A stretch of 64,000 nt of DNA, taken from contig NZ_FUWO01000003.1 in NCBI RefSeq assembly GCF_900167405.1, positions 65,571 through 129,570 on the forward strand, in the 5' to 3' direction. The translations under genes were made by a program, and so were the position numbers. This DNA comes from Globicatella sulfidifaciens DSM 15739. Lineage in GTDB: Bacteria > Bacillota > Bacilli > Lactobacillales > Aerococcaceae. The notes under the pieces were generated by a model. It was not told the origin of the DNA, did no database searches, and saw only the letters and a program-made list of their open reading frames with translations. Of the stretch, positions 51,197-60,029 are shown piece after piece (positions within the stretch are counted from its first letter, which is position 1; the number at the start of each line of letters is the position of its first letter).

Positions 51197-52897
51197 ATGA
51201 AAGACGTAACTAATAGTAGTCAACAACATGCGAAAAAATCTCACCGAAATTTTTTGGCTTTATTCAATCGTATGGGTTTTAATGCTTTATATATTTTATT
51301 GTTTGTTTTAGCCTTTCTTTATTACTATATTGCCTTACCGCCGATACATTATGCCGCTTTTGATTTTTGGTTTTTCCTAGGACTCATCGTTGTGGGGATT
51401 ATCGTAATTGAAGTATTAAAAGATGGTTCTAATTTTGTTTTTAATCGTAGTCAAAATACCAGTACACAGTTAAAAAGTATGTCCATTAAATATAAAGTTT
51501 TATTTGGGATTTTACCAGTGGCTCTGGTTATTTGGTTAGTGAGTTCAGCTATCTTTTCACCATTTTTTATGGCTTCCTCATATCGTGATATGTTACCAGT
51601 AGCACAGGCTGATTTTGAAACAGAATTCTCAGAAACGGATGTCAACCAGATTCCATTAATTGATCGAGATACCGCGGTTAGATTAGGTAATCGTAAGCTC
51701 GGTGCCTTAACAAATTTAGTCTCACAGTTTGTAGCGAGTCCTGAATATGTGCAAATTAATATTAATAATTATCCCTATCGTGTGACACCATTAGAATATG
51801 CTGGTTTTTTTAAATGGTTAAATAACTTTTCTGAGGGTATTCCTCATTATTTAAAGGTAGATAATGTCACCGGAGAAGTAACGGTTGAAACACCTGAAGC
51901 TCCGATTAAATATTCTTATGCCGATAAATTTTGGCGTAATATTAATCGTCATTTAAGATTTAAATATCCCTTTACTATCTTTGGTAAACCTAGTTTTGAG
52001 GTAGACGATGAAGGGACACCTTATTATATTGCATCTACTTATGGTCGTAATTTCTTCTTATTTGAACCAGAAGTAACAGGGTTAGTGGTAGTGAATGCTT
52101 CAACTGGCGAGTCTAAACATTATTCATTAGAAGAAATACCACAATGGGTTGATCGTGTTTACGGTGCCGATTTAGTTTTACATCAATTGCAAATGCATGG
52201 AAAATATGTGAATGGGTTTTGGAATACTTTATTTTCAAATGAAGGTGTGACACAACCAACTGAAGGCTATAATTATTTACCAATGAATGATGATTTATAT
52301 CTATATACAGGGATTACCTCGATTAATGCTGATGAATCGAACATTGGGTTTGTTTTAGTTAATTTAAGAACAAAAGAAGCCAAAATGTACCCAATCAGTG
52401 CAGCCGAAGAATTTTCTGCAATGAGTTCTGCAGAAGGAAGTGTACAAGAAAAAGGTTATACGGCTACCTTCCCATTGTTAATTAACTTAAGTGGTAAGCC
52501 GGTTTATGTGCTTTCATTAAAAGATTCCTCCGGATTAATTAAAGCTTATGCTTTAGTCGATGTGCAAAATTATCAAACTGTATATGTCGAAAGTAGTGTC
52601 GAAAAACTATTGTTAAGTTATGCAGCTGAAAATCCAGTTGATATTGAGGAATTAGAGACTGAAGAGGCGTTGCTTGAAGTGGTCGGTGCAGTTGAAAATG
52701 TTCAGGCTGTCGTTAAAAGTGGTAATACCGTTTATTATTTCATGATTGATGGCAAAGTTTATCAAGCACCCATTCAGCTGAATGATTCATTACCATTCTT
52801 AAATGACGGTACAGAAGTGAAGATGGGAGTAAGTGAATCAGGAGAAGTTCGTTCCATTGAATGGGATGACGCAAAAGAGAATGTAACAACTGAATAA
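51197..52897 (+). CDS. Unrecognised membrane protein with large external domain
   Basis: A 566-residue protein with three hydrophobic segments (about 30-50, 56-75, 98-120) followed by a long soluble region of about 440 residues, probably outside the cell. It has PepSY-like wording: DNVTGEVTVETPE near 230 and VVNASTGESKHYSLEE near 300, each reading as a value-sharing turn before a YS/YSL strand. The C-terminal 100 residues look like a small beta domain. I do not recognise the family; conserved membrane proteins of this layout exist in Lactobacillales. The start follows AAGGAG. Confidence 0.75.
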   Translation: MKDVTNSSQQHAKKSHRNFLALFNRMGFNALYILLFVLAFLYYYIALPPIHYAAFDFWFFLGLIVVGIIVIEVLKDGSNFVFNRSQNTSTQLKSMSIKYKVLFGILPVALVIWLVSSAIFSPFFMASSYRDMLPVAQADFETEFSETDVNQIPLIDRDTAVRLGNRKLGALTNLVSQFVASPEYVQININNYPYRVTPLEYAGFFKWLNNFSEGIPHYLKVDNVTGEVTVETPEAPIKYSYADKFWRNINRHLRFKYPFTIFGKPSFEVDDEGTPYYIASTYGRNFFLFEPEVTGLVVVNASTGESKHYSLEEIPQWVDRVYGADLVLHQLQMHGKYVNGFWNTLFSNEGVTQPTEGYNYLPMNDDLYLYTGITSINADESNIGFVLVNLRTKEAKMYPISAAEEFSAMSSAEGSVQEKGYTATFPLLINLSGKPVYVLSLKDSSGLIKAYALVDVQNYQTVYVESSVEKLLLSYAAENPVDIEELETEEALLEVVGAVENVQAVVKSGNTVYYFMIDGKVYQAPIQLNDSLPFLNDGTEVKMGVSESGEVRSIEWDDAKENVTTE

Positions 52898-52915
52898 TGT
52901 AAAGCTGATTTCTAG

Positions 52916-52967
52916 GAATGACTGATAGTAAAATGTTCTGTTTTTACTAAAAGTCATTCTTTTTTTA
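52916..52967 (+). terminator. Intrinsic terminator after the unknown envelope pair
   Basis: GAATGACT and TAGTAAAA pair with TTTTACTA and AGTCATTC, followed by eight T. Confidence 0.9.
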
Positions 52968-53319
52968 TTAGGCAGCTTGAGATTATGTTGGTAATCAAGA
53001 ATGAGACACTGTTGTTGAAAAAATCTTAAGAACACAATGCATTCCATTCAGTGGTTAAATATGAGTCAACGTATGATTCCATTAGAAATGAGTTGAATGG
53101 CAATGGAGAACTTAATTAGTTTAGAAAAATGGTATTATATTTACCAAAATAGCACGCTTAAACTATCATTTTGATTATAGGTGAAAGTTACTTATTCTTT
53201 TGATCGTAGCCTATCAATTTTAAAAATATGATTTCAGAAAGATTCATTTTTTCAAAACAAGAAAAAATATTAACAAAAGAAAAAGTCTTGATTTATTTAG
53301 AGAAAATAGACTAGTATAA

Positions 53320-53806
53320 TAGGAGGTTGGGCATAAATTTGATAAATTTTGTTAAGAATATTGTTCATTAATTAATAGCGCAGTGGTTGAGTGGCCTCAA
53401 ACTGCGTCTTTAATGAGGTTAAAGATAAATTTGGTAAACTTAATCAAGTTATTGTTATTAAATTAAAAGCGCAGTGGTTGAGTGGTCTCAATCTGCGTCT
53501 TTAATGAGGTTAAAGATAAATTTGGTAAACTTAATCAAGTTGTTGTTATTAAATTAAAAGCGCAGTGGTTGAGTGGCCTCAAACTGCGTCTGAATGACTT
53601 GTTTGAGGCTTACTCAACTTTGCGGGGGTAGGCCGACGAAGCGAAAATCATTTGATTTCCTACTTTTGGTCCACTCCCAACTTTGCGGGGGTGGACAGAC
53701 AAAGCGAAAATCATTTGATTTTCTACTTTTGGTCAACTCCCAACTTTGCGGGGGTAGGCCGACGAAGCGAAAATCATTTGATTTTCTACTTTTGGTCCAC
53801 TCCCTT
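53320..53806 (+). repeat. Expanded intergenic repeat array, A x3 then B x3
   Basis: After the head AGGAGGTTGGGCATAAATTTG there are three A boxes starting at 53378, 53469 and 53560 (period 91). Three B hairpins follow, their GGGGG starting at 53624, 53687 and 53750 (period 63). Each B pairs GGGGGTGGAC-type and GTCCACTCCC-type arms around GAAGCGAAAAT/ATTTTCTACTTC. The array ends 50 bases before the pdxK-like start. The rest of 52968-53320 has no gene. Confidence 0.92.
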
Positions 53807-53855
53807 AAAAGAAAATGTGCTATAATGAAAATATTATTTACAAAGGGGGGAGAGA

Positions 53856-54653
53856 ATGGATACAGTAGTCTTAACAATAGCTGGTTCGGATACTTGGGGT
53901 GGTGGCGGTATTACTACAGATATCAAGACCATTGAACAAGCAGGGAGTTTTGCGGTTAATGTGATTACTTGTATCGCAGTTGAGAGTCGTGATAGTTCTT
54001 TTGAAATTGTTTCTTTGCCTGCTAGTTTAATTAAGCAACAGCTTCAAACGATTGCGAATTCGTATCAATTATCAGCCATAAAGATCGGTTTATTAAACGA
54101 TGCCATAACGATTGCGATAGTCAAAGAATTTATTGAAACTCAAGATTGTCCGATTGTGATTGATCCTGTAATGGCTTTTAAGGAGTCATCGAAGGAAATT
54201 AAGCAAATTAGATTAGAAATGATTGACTTAATGAAATCAGCGACAGTCATTACACCTAATTTAACGGAAGCAAAGATTATTGCTGAAAGTGGTGACATTG
54301 AGAATCAATTGATGCTGGCAGATGAAGCTAAGAATATCTACTCGATTGTGAAAACTCCAGTATTGATTACCGGTGGTGCGCGCTTTCCAAGTGAAAAAGC
54401 TGTGGATGTTTTATTTGATGGCGAAAAGGTGCACTTTTTTGAATTACCTAAATTAGACACCTTAAATATACATGGAGCCGGCTGTGCATTATCTTCAATG
54501 ATTGCAGCTCAATTAGCAAATAATGAAAAACTCGAGCAAGCAATCGAAAATGCTAAACACTTTGTATATCAAGGAATCAATCAAGGTTTATCTTTACCAT
54601 CCGGTGATGGGGGAAATATTTGGAATAGAATAGGGGATATAAATGAGAAATAA
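53856..54653 (+). CDS. Pyridoxal/hydroxymethylpyrimidine kinase family protein (PdxK-like)
   Basis: Ribokinase-fold kinase of the ThiD/PdxK family, 265 residues, that phosphorylates B6 vitamers or HMP. It opens VLTIAGSDTWGGGGITTDIKT, has VIDPVMAFK in the substrate/ATP region and the catalytic IHGAGCALSSMIA with the Asp of GxGD replaced by Cys (GAGC). That GAGC variant is typical of pyridoxal-kinase members. The start follows GGGGGGAG. An S component follows with an 11-base overlap, supporting a vitamin B6 salvage role. Confidence 0.85.
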   Translation: MDTVVLTIAGSDTWGGGGITTDIKTIEQAGSFAVNVITCIAVESRDSSFEIVSLPASLIKQQLQTIANSYQLSAIKIGLLNDAITIAIVKEFIETQDCPIVIDPVMAFKESSKEIKQIRLEMIDLMKSATVITPNLTEAKIIAESGDIENQLMLADEAKNIYSIVKTPVLITGGARFPSEKAVDVLFDGEKVHFFELPKLDTLNIHGAGCALSSMIAAQLANNEKLEQAIENAKHFVYQGINQGLSLPSGDGGNIWNRIGDINEK

Positions 54654-55149
54654 ATTTGATGTTCGTACATTAACATATTTAGCAGTCATTACAGCAGTAA
54701 CTTTAGTTTTGTCATTATTAATTATTATACCCGTTCCTGCTACTAATGGATTTGTTACAATATTAGATGCCGGAATTTATTGTGCAGGTTTAGCCTTTGG
54801 TTCATTGGGTGGGGGAGTCGTAGGGGGGCTCACTGGCCTATTAATCGATTTAATTTCAGGATATACTATTTGGGCACCGTTCTCACTTGTTATTCATGGA
54901 TTACAAGGATTGGTTTATGGCTTGATTATTGAAAAATATGGAAACGACAATAAAAGCATGTTGTTTGCTTTAGCAATCGCTGGCTTGATTATGGTTGGCG
55001 GCTATGCTATGGCCAATGAATTCTTATATGGTGGCGGCGTAGGATGGGTTTCAATCCCAAGTAACATTGTACAAGTTGGCTTTGGTAGTGTCGTTGTGAT
55101 GCTTGTAAAAAATAAATTTTTATCGATATTAAAAGTATACTCTCATTAG
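54643..55149 (+). CDS. ECF transporter S component, PdxU-like
   Basis: Vitamin-binding membrane subunit of an ECF transporter, 168 residues with about five to six spans. The segment ILDAGIYCAGLAFGSLGGG and FSLVIHGLQGLVYGLI match S components of the HmpT/PdxU group. Overlap with the pdxK-like kinase gene points to pyridoxine or HMP as substrate. The EcfAAT energising module must be encoded elsewhere. Confidence 0.85.
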   Translation: MRNKFDVRTLTYLAVITAVTLVLSLLIIIPVPATNGFVTILDAGIYCAGLAFGSLGGGVVGGLTGLLIDLISGYTIWAPFSLVIHGLQGLVYGLIIEKYGNDNKSMLFALAIAGLIMVGGYAMANEFLYGGGVGWVSIPSNIVQVGFGSVVVMLVKNKFLSILKVYSH

Positions 55150-55164
55150 GAAGCAGGATCAGAA

Positions 55165-55722
55165 TTGAACTTAGAACAATTACAAGAAAACTTAAATGAA
55201 ATTATGGACAATATTATTGAAAAGGCAAATTTAAAAGAAAATGATGTCTTTGTTTTAGGATGTTCAACAAGTGAAGTGATGGGGCATCAAATTGGTAAAC
55301 ATTCTAGTTTAGAAATTGGTGAGTTGATCGTTCAAACACTTTTAAATAAGTTAAATCCATTAAACGTTCATTTAGCGGTTCAAGGCTGCGAACATTTAAA
55401 TCGTTCATTGGTTATTGAGTCAGAGGTAGCTGAAAGTAAAGGCTATGAAGAGGTATGGGTCAGACCAAGTCTTCATGCCGGAGGCGCTGCTTCGGTATCA
55501 GCTTTTAAATTATTTAAAAATCCGATTGAAGTGATGGCAGTACAAGCAAAAGCCGGCATTGATATTGGCGATACTTTTATTGGGATGCATGTAAAATCCG
55601 TTCAAGTACCGATTAGACCGACGATTAAAACTTTAGGACATGCTCATGTGACAGCGGTCACTTCTCGTCCACGTTATGTTGGCGGTCCTAGAGCCATCTA
55701 TGAGGGAATAGAAATAAAATAA
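55165..55722 (+). CDS. TIGR01440 family protein (DUF436, YwlG-like)
   Basis: A 185-residue soluble protein of a conserved Firmicute family without established function. It starts with TTG at 55165 after AGGAAGCAGG. Conserved motifs are VLGCSTSEVMGHQIGKHSS, VQGCEHLNRSLVIE and the C-terminal GDTFIGMHVKSVQVP with RPRYVGGPRA. It is the third gene after the kinase and the S component, an order also seen in streptococci, so a link to the same vitamin is plausible but unproven. Confidence 0.88.
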   Translation: MNLEQLQENLNEIMDNIIEKANLKENDVFVLGCSTSEVMGHQIGKHSSLEIGELIVQTLLNKLNPLNVHLAVQGCEHLNRSLVIESEVAESKGYEEVWVRPSLHAGGAASVSAFKLFKNPIEVMAVQAKAGIDIGDTFIGMHVKSVQVPIRPTIKTLGHAHVTAVTSRPRYVGGPRAIYEGIEIK

Positions 55723-55729
55723 GAGAAGG

Positions 55730-55766
55730 ATAAAGACCTTCTGACAATTGATCAGCAGGTCTTTAT
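55730..55766. terminator. Bidirectional terminator
   Basis: ATAAAGACCT and CTGA pair with TCAG and AGGTCTTTAT, between convergent genes. Confidence 0.82.
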
Positions 55767-55768
55767 GT

Positions 55769-55906
55769 TTAAAAGAAACTATTTAAACTGTATATAAATG
55801 ATATAACTAGCGAAACTAACATGGTTAATACCATTGCGATTGAAATAAAACGGACAATTCGATCCATTTTCGATAATTTTTTATTATTCTTATTTGATTG
55901 AAACAT
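55769..55906 (-). CDS. DUF4044-like small membrane protein
   Basis: A 45-residue reverse-strand frame starting at 55906 with a perfect site (AAAGGAGAT, nine bases before the ATG). The product has a basic Asn/Lys start (MFQSNKNNKKLSKMD), then one hydrophobic span FISIAMVLTMLVSLVISFIY, and ends LNSFF. Layout and the LSKMDR-type juncture match the DUF4044 family of tiny Lactobacillales membrane proteins, whose function is unknown. It ends against the bidirectional terminator. Confidence 0.8.
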   Translation of the reverse strand: MFQSNKNNKKLSKMDRIVRFISIAMVLTMLVSLVISFIYSLNSFF

Positions 55907-56055
55907 TGCATTATCTCCTTTATTGATGACACTACTATTATATTATAAACGATTAAAAATATAAACCAACTTAAGTTGGATTTTTTGCATTAAGCTTTAA
56001 TATTTACTGAAAATTTGGTAAAATAAATGAGAAATAATAACTAGGAGGCAATTAC

Positions 56056-57501
56056 ATGTCAAAACAACAAATTGGTGTCGTAGGTATGGCCGTTATGGGA
56101 CGTAACATCGCATTAAATATTGAAAGCAGAGGGTATTCAGTAGCCTTATTCAACCGTACAGGTTCGAAAACAACCGCAGTCATAGAAGAAAATCCTGAAA
56201 AAAACTTGAAAGCAACTTATTCAGTTGAAGAATTTGTTGATTCATTAGAAAAGCCTCGTAAAATTTTATTAATGGTTCAAGCTGGTAAAGGGACAGATGC
56301 AACTATTGAATCATTATTACCACACTTAGATAAAGGGGACATTTTAATCGACGGGGGTAATACTTTCTATAAAGATACGATTCGTCGTAGTGAGTATTTA
56401 GCTAACTCAGGCATTAACTTTATTGGTACTGGTGTTTCTGGTGGTGAAGAAGGGGCATTAAAAGGACCTTCCATTATGCCAGGTGGACAAAAAGAAGCTT
56501 ATGAATTAGTAGCGCCAATCCTAGAACAAATTTCAGCTAAAGCTGAAGAAGATGGCAAACCATGTGTGACTTACATTGGACCAAATGGTGCAGGACATTA
56601 TGTAAAAATGGTTCACAATGGTATCGAATACGGTGATATGCAATTAATTGCGGAATCATTTGATATTTTACACCGTGGCTTAGGCTTATCGGTTGCTGAA
56701 ATAGGAGATATCTTTACAGAGTGGAATGAAGGTGAGTTAGATAGTTTCTTAATGGAAATTTCATCTCAAATTTTAAAAACAAATGATCCTGAAACAGATA
56801 AACCAATGGTTTCTGTCATTATGGACCGTGCGGGTAATAAAGGAACTGGTAAATGGACTTCACAAAGTGCATTAGATTTAGGTGAGCCTTTATCATTAAT
56901 TACTGAATCAGTGTTTGCACGCTTTATTTCAAGTCAAAAAGACCAACGTGTGCATGCAAGTACGATTATTCCAAATGTCGATGCTAAATTGGAATTAGAT
57001 GAAACAGCTCGTAAAGAATTAATCGAATCCATTCGTCAAGCATTATACTTTAGTAAAATTATGAGCTATGCTCAAGGTTTTGCTCAAATGCGTGAAGCAA
57101 GTGAAACATACGACTGGAATTTACCTTATGGCGAAATCGCGAGTATTTTCCGTGCAGGTTGTATTATTCGCGCAAAATTCTTACAAAAAATTACCGACGC
57201 TTACGAGAAAAATCCTGAATTACCAAACTTAATGCTAGATGACTATTTCTTAGAGATTGTCTCTAAAAATCATGAAGCAGTTCGTCATGTGGTATCAGTG
57301 GCGATTGCAGCGGGCATTCCAGTGCCAACCTTCTCAGCAGCGATTGCTTATTATGATTCATATCGTTCAGAAGTGTTGCCGGCTAACTTAATTCAAGCTC
57401 AACGTGATTACTTTGGTGCTCATACTTATAACCGTGTTGATAAACCAGGTACATTCCATTTCCACTGGAATGAAGTGCGCGAAGAAAAATTAGAAGATTA
57501 A
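56056..57501 (+). CDS. gnd: 6-phosphogluconate dehydrogenase, decarboxylating
   Basis: Gnd oxidises 6-phosphogluconate to ribulose 5-phosphate, making NADPH in the pentose phosphate pathway. The 481 residues begin [16 protein letters not shown] (NADP fold), then [19 protein letters not shown], and the catalytic [18 protein letters not shown] with Lys and the signature Asn. The C-terminal [15 protein letters not shown] is intact. ATG 56056 follows AGGAGG. A terminator follows, so it is monocistronic. Confidence 0.97.
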   Translation: MSKQQIGVVGMAVMGRNIALNIESRGYSVALFNRTGSKTTAVIEENPEKNLKATYSVEEFVDSLEKPRKILLMVQAGKGTDATIESLLPHLDKGDILIDGGNTFYKDTIRRSEYLANSGINFIGTGVSGGEEGALKGPSIMPGGQKEAYELVAPILEQISAKAEEDGKPCVTYIGPNGAGHYVKMVHNGIEYGDMQLIAESFDILHRGLGLSVAEIGDIFTEWNEGELDSFLMEISSQILKTNDPETDKPMVSVIMDRAGNKGTGKWTSQSALDLGEPLSLITESVFARFISSQKDQRVHASTIIPNVDAKLELDETARKELIESIRQALYFSKIMSYAQGFAQMREASETYDWNLPYGEIASIFRAGCIIRAKFLQKITDAYEKNPELPNLMLDDYFLEIVSKNHEAVRHVVSVAIAAGIPVPTFSAAIAYYDSYRSEVLPANLIQAQRDYFGAHTYNRVDKPGTFHFHWNEVREEKLED

Positions 57502-57517
57502 TTATTTTTAACTCTCG

Positions 57518-57550
57518 GGAGTCCAAATTTGATAATTTGGGCTCCTTTAT
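57518..57550 (+). terminator. Intrinsic terminator after gnd
   Basis: GGAGTCCAAATT pairs with AATTTGGGCTCC around TGAT, then TTTATT. Confidence 0.85.
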
Positions 57551-57670
57551 TAATATAATGCGCTTAATTATTAGAAAATATTAGGTTTTCAGTAATAAAT
57601 GGTGGAACTTTGCTACAAATTTGTGTAATATAAAGACGAAGAGATTAAAAAATGATAAGGAGGACATAGT

Positions 57671-58372
57671 ATGTCTGAAGATAAAAAACAACGTGTTTTA
57701 ATTATTGAAGATGAAAAGAATCTCGCACGCTTTGTTGATTTAGAATTGCAACATGAAGGCTACGAGACTAAAATTTGTAATGACGGTCGTAGTGGATTAG
57801 AAGCCGCCTTAGAAGAAGATTGGGATGTTATTTTATTAGACTTAATGTTACCAGAATTAAACGGACTCGAAGTATGTCGTCGTATTCGTCCAGTTAAAGA
57901 TACGCCGATTATCATTATGACTGCCCGTGATTCAGTGATGGACCGTGTTTCTGGTTTAGATCAAGGAGCGGATGATTATATCGTCAAACCATTTGCCATT
58001 GAAGAACTATTGGCGCGTTTACGTGCATTATTCCGTCGAATTGAATCAGAGGAGGAACAACGTTCACCACAACATCCAACAGTTACCTATCGTGATTTAG
58101 TCATCGAAAAAGCTAATCGAATTGTGCGTCGTGGTGATGAAGTGATTGATCTGACAAAACGTGAATATGAATTATTATTATTCTTAATGGAAAACTTGAA
58201 TATGGTTATGTCACGTGAAGTTTTATTGGATGAAGTTTGGGAATATAAATCAGAAGTGGAAACCAATGTGGTCGATGTTTATATCCGTTACTTACGTAAT
58301 AAGATCGACTTACCAAATAAGGAAAGTTATATTCAAACTGTTCGTGGTACTGGTTATGTTATGAGAACGTAA
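57671..58372 (+). CDS. OmpR-family response regulator (CovR/ArlR-like)
   Basis: Transcription factor of 233 residues. The receiver domain has acidic pocket IIEDEKN, phosphoacceptor Asp57 in VILLDLMLPEL and the conserved Lys in DYIVKPF. The winged-helix domain from about 135 ends with IYIRYLRNKIDLPNK and TVRGTGYVM. It is followed two bases later by its kinase. It resembles CovR/CsrR and ArlR, but the regulon cannot be read here. The start follows AAGGAGG. Confidence 0.93.
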   Translation: MSEDKKQRVLIIEDEKNLARFVDLELQHEGYETKICNDGRSGLEAALEEDWDVILLDLMLPELNGLEVCRRIRPVKDTPIIIMTARDSVMDRVSGLDQGADDYIVKPFAIEELLARLRALFRRIESEEEQRSPQHPTVTYRDLVIEKANRIVRRGDEVIDLTKREYELLLFLMENLNMVMSREVLLDEVWEYKSEVETNVVDVYIRYLRNKIDLPNKESYIQTVRGTGYVMRT

Positions 58373-58374
58373 AG

Positions 58375-59892
58375 ATGAATATTAGAAAATGGTTTAAAAG
58401 AGAACAACCCATTTCCCTAAAATGGAAATGGGGCGTTTTATTATTTTTAGGTTTCTTTGTTATCGCCTTAACGACCTTAAATTTTAATTATTATTATTAT
58501 CATCAAGAACAACGCTCAGCGATCAAAGCCGTTTATCAAGAAAATTTTGACCGCATGACTGAGTATATTCAAGCCTTTGATTACTTATATCAAAGACCAT
58601 CAATTACTGATTTAGATAATAAACCACTTAATAGCAATCAACAATCACAAAATATCTCGAAAGAACTGTACCAGTATATTAGCACCGGTTTAAATGATGA
58701 TTTAACAATACGCTTATTTAATGAGCGCAATCAATTAGTCTTCAGCAATAGACATTTGGATGTCCCAACGGTAGAGAGTAACAAACAATTAGTGGAAACT
58801 GAAATCAAAGATGTCCTCAGTTATGTTGGTCGTACTACAATCCGTTCGACCCAATCAGGAGAAAATTTAGGTGTCTTGGAATATATTGTGCAACCACAAG
58901 CCTTAATTGAACTGGAAAAGAATCAAAGGCATATCTTTTTTATTTCAATACTCGTACTGTTATTGGTAGCAGCTGTAGTTGCCTTTGTATTATCGCGTCT
59001 ATTTTTACGACCGCTAAATTATTTAAATAATGCTTTAGATTTGGTAGAAGAAGAGAACTTGTCTGAAATGCGCATGCGACGCCCACGTTCGACGGATGAA
59101 TGGAGTGATTTGACTTTACATATTAATCGCATGCTAGATAAAATTGATTTGTATGTCAGAAATCAAAAACAATTCGTAGAAGATGTTTCTCACGAGTTAA
59201 GAACACCGGTCGCAATAGTGGAAGGCCATTTAAAATTATTAAATCGCTGGGGTAAGGATGATCCAGAAATATTAGAAGAGTCCATTTCTGCTTCTTTACA
59301 AGAAATATCAAGGATGAAGGGCCTTGTGCAAGAGATGCTTGATTTGATGAGGGCAGATCACGCAGAAATGGATTATAAAGACGAAATTACGGAGGTCTAT
59401 TCGACCATCAGACAGATTCACAGCAATTTTGTGATGCTTTATCCGGAATTTAATTTTTACTTAGACAGTGAGAAGAGTCCTGATGATTTGTATATTAAAA
59501 TGTTTCGTAATCATTTTGAACAGTTACTTATTATTTTAATTGATAATGCGGTTAAATATAGTCAAGACCGTAAAGAAATTCATCTTTCTGTCAGTACTAG
59601 TCTTTCCGAAATTGAAATTGCCATTCAAGATTTTGGTGAAGGTATGTCTGAAGAAGATAAAGAGTGCGTTTTTAGTCGATTTTACCGTGTCGACAAAGCA
59701 CGATCGCGTGATAAAGGTGGTAATGGACTCGGTTTAAGTATTGCTCAACAATTAGTAAAAAGCTACAAGGGCTCAATTAAAGTCGAAAGTGCACTAGGTC
59801 ATGGCTCTATTTTTTATGTCACTTTTCCAATCTTAACCGACCAACGGCAAATTTATAAGAGTAAACAAAAAGCAATTCGAAAAACATTATAG
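58375..59892 (+). CDS. Sensor histidine kinase (CovS/ArlS-like)
   Basis: Membrane kinase of 505 residues paired with the regulator upstream. Two spans (about 18-40 and 187-209) flank an external sensor domain of about 145 residues. A HAMP region follows and then HisKA with His273 in VEDVSHELRTPVA. The HATPase domain has LIDNAVKYSQ, DFGEGMS, FYRVDKARSRDKGGNGLGL. A basic tail ends the protein. An ABC-FtsX fusion gene follows after 137 bases and may be a partner or a target. Confidence 0.94.
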   Translation: MNIRKWFKREQPISLKWKWGVLLFLGFFVIALTTLNFNYYYYHQEQRSAIKAVYQENFDRMTEYIQAFDYLYQRPSITDLDNKPLNSNQQSQNISKELYQYISTGLNDDLTIRLFNERNQLVFSNRHLDVPTVESNKQLVETEIKDVLSYVGRTTIRSTQSGENLGVLEYIVQPQALIELEKNQRHIFFISILVLLLVAAVVAFVLSRLFLRPLNYLNNALDLVEEENLSEMRMRRPRSTDEWSDLTLHINRMLDKIDLYVRNQKQFVEDVSHELRTPVAIVEGHLKLLNRWGKDDPEILEESISASLQEISRMKGLVQEMLDLMRADHAEMDYKDEITEVYSTIRQIHSNFVMLYPEFNFYLDSEKSPDDLYIKMFRNHFEQLLIILIDNAVKYSQDRKEIHLSVSTSLSEIEIAIQDFGEGMSEEDKECVFSRFYRVDKARSRDKGGNGLGLSIAQQLVKSYKGSIKVESALGHGSIFYVTFPILTDQRQIYKSKQKAIRKTL

Positions 59893-60029
59893 TATCTTGT
59901 GAACAATAACCTTCTGTTAAAATATAAAGTAGAAGTGATTTCATATATTTTATTTATCAAAAGTTATTGTTCAATTATTTTTTTAGATTTTAATTGATTT
60001 AAAATTGCTTTTTAAAAAGGGGTAAGAAC

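Noticed and set aside
53594-53935. Open frame with repeated LCGG...TKRKSFDFLLLV segments, resembling a repeat protein
   Set aside because: It is the translation of tandem B hairpin modules. It has no ribosome site, overlaps the pdxK start, and mirrors an equally open reverse frame.
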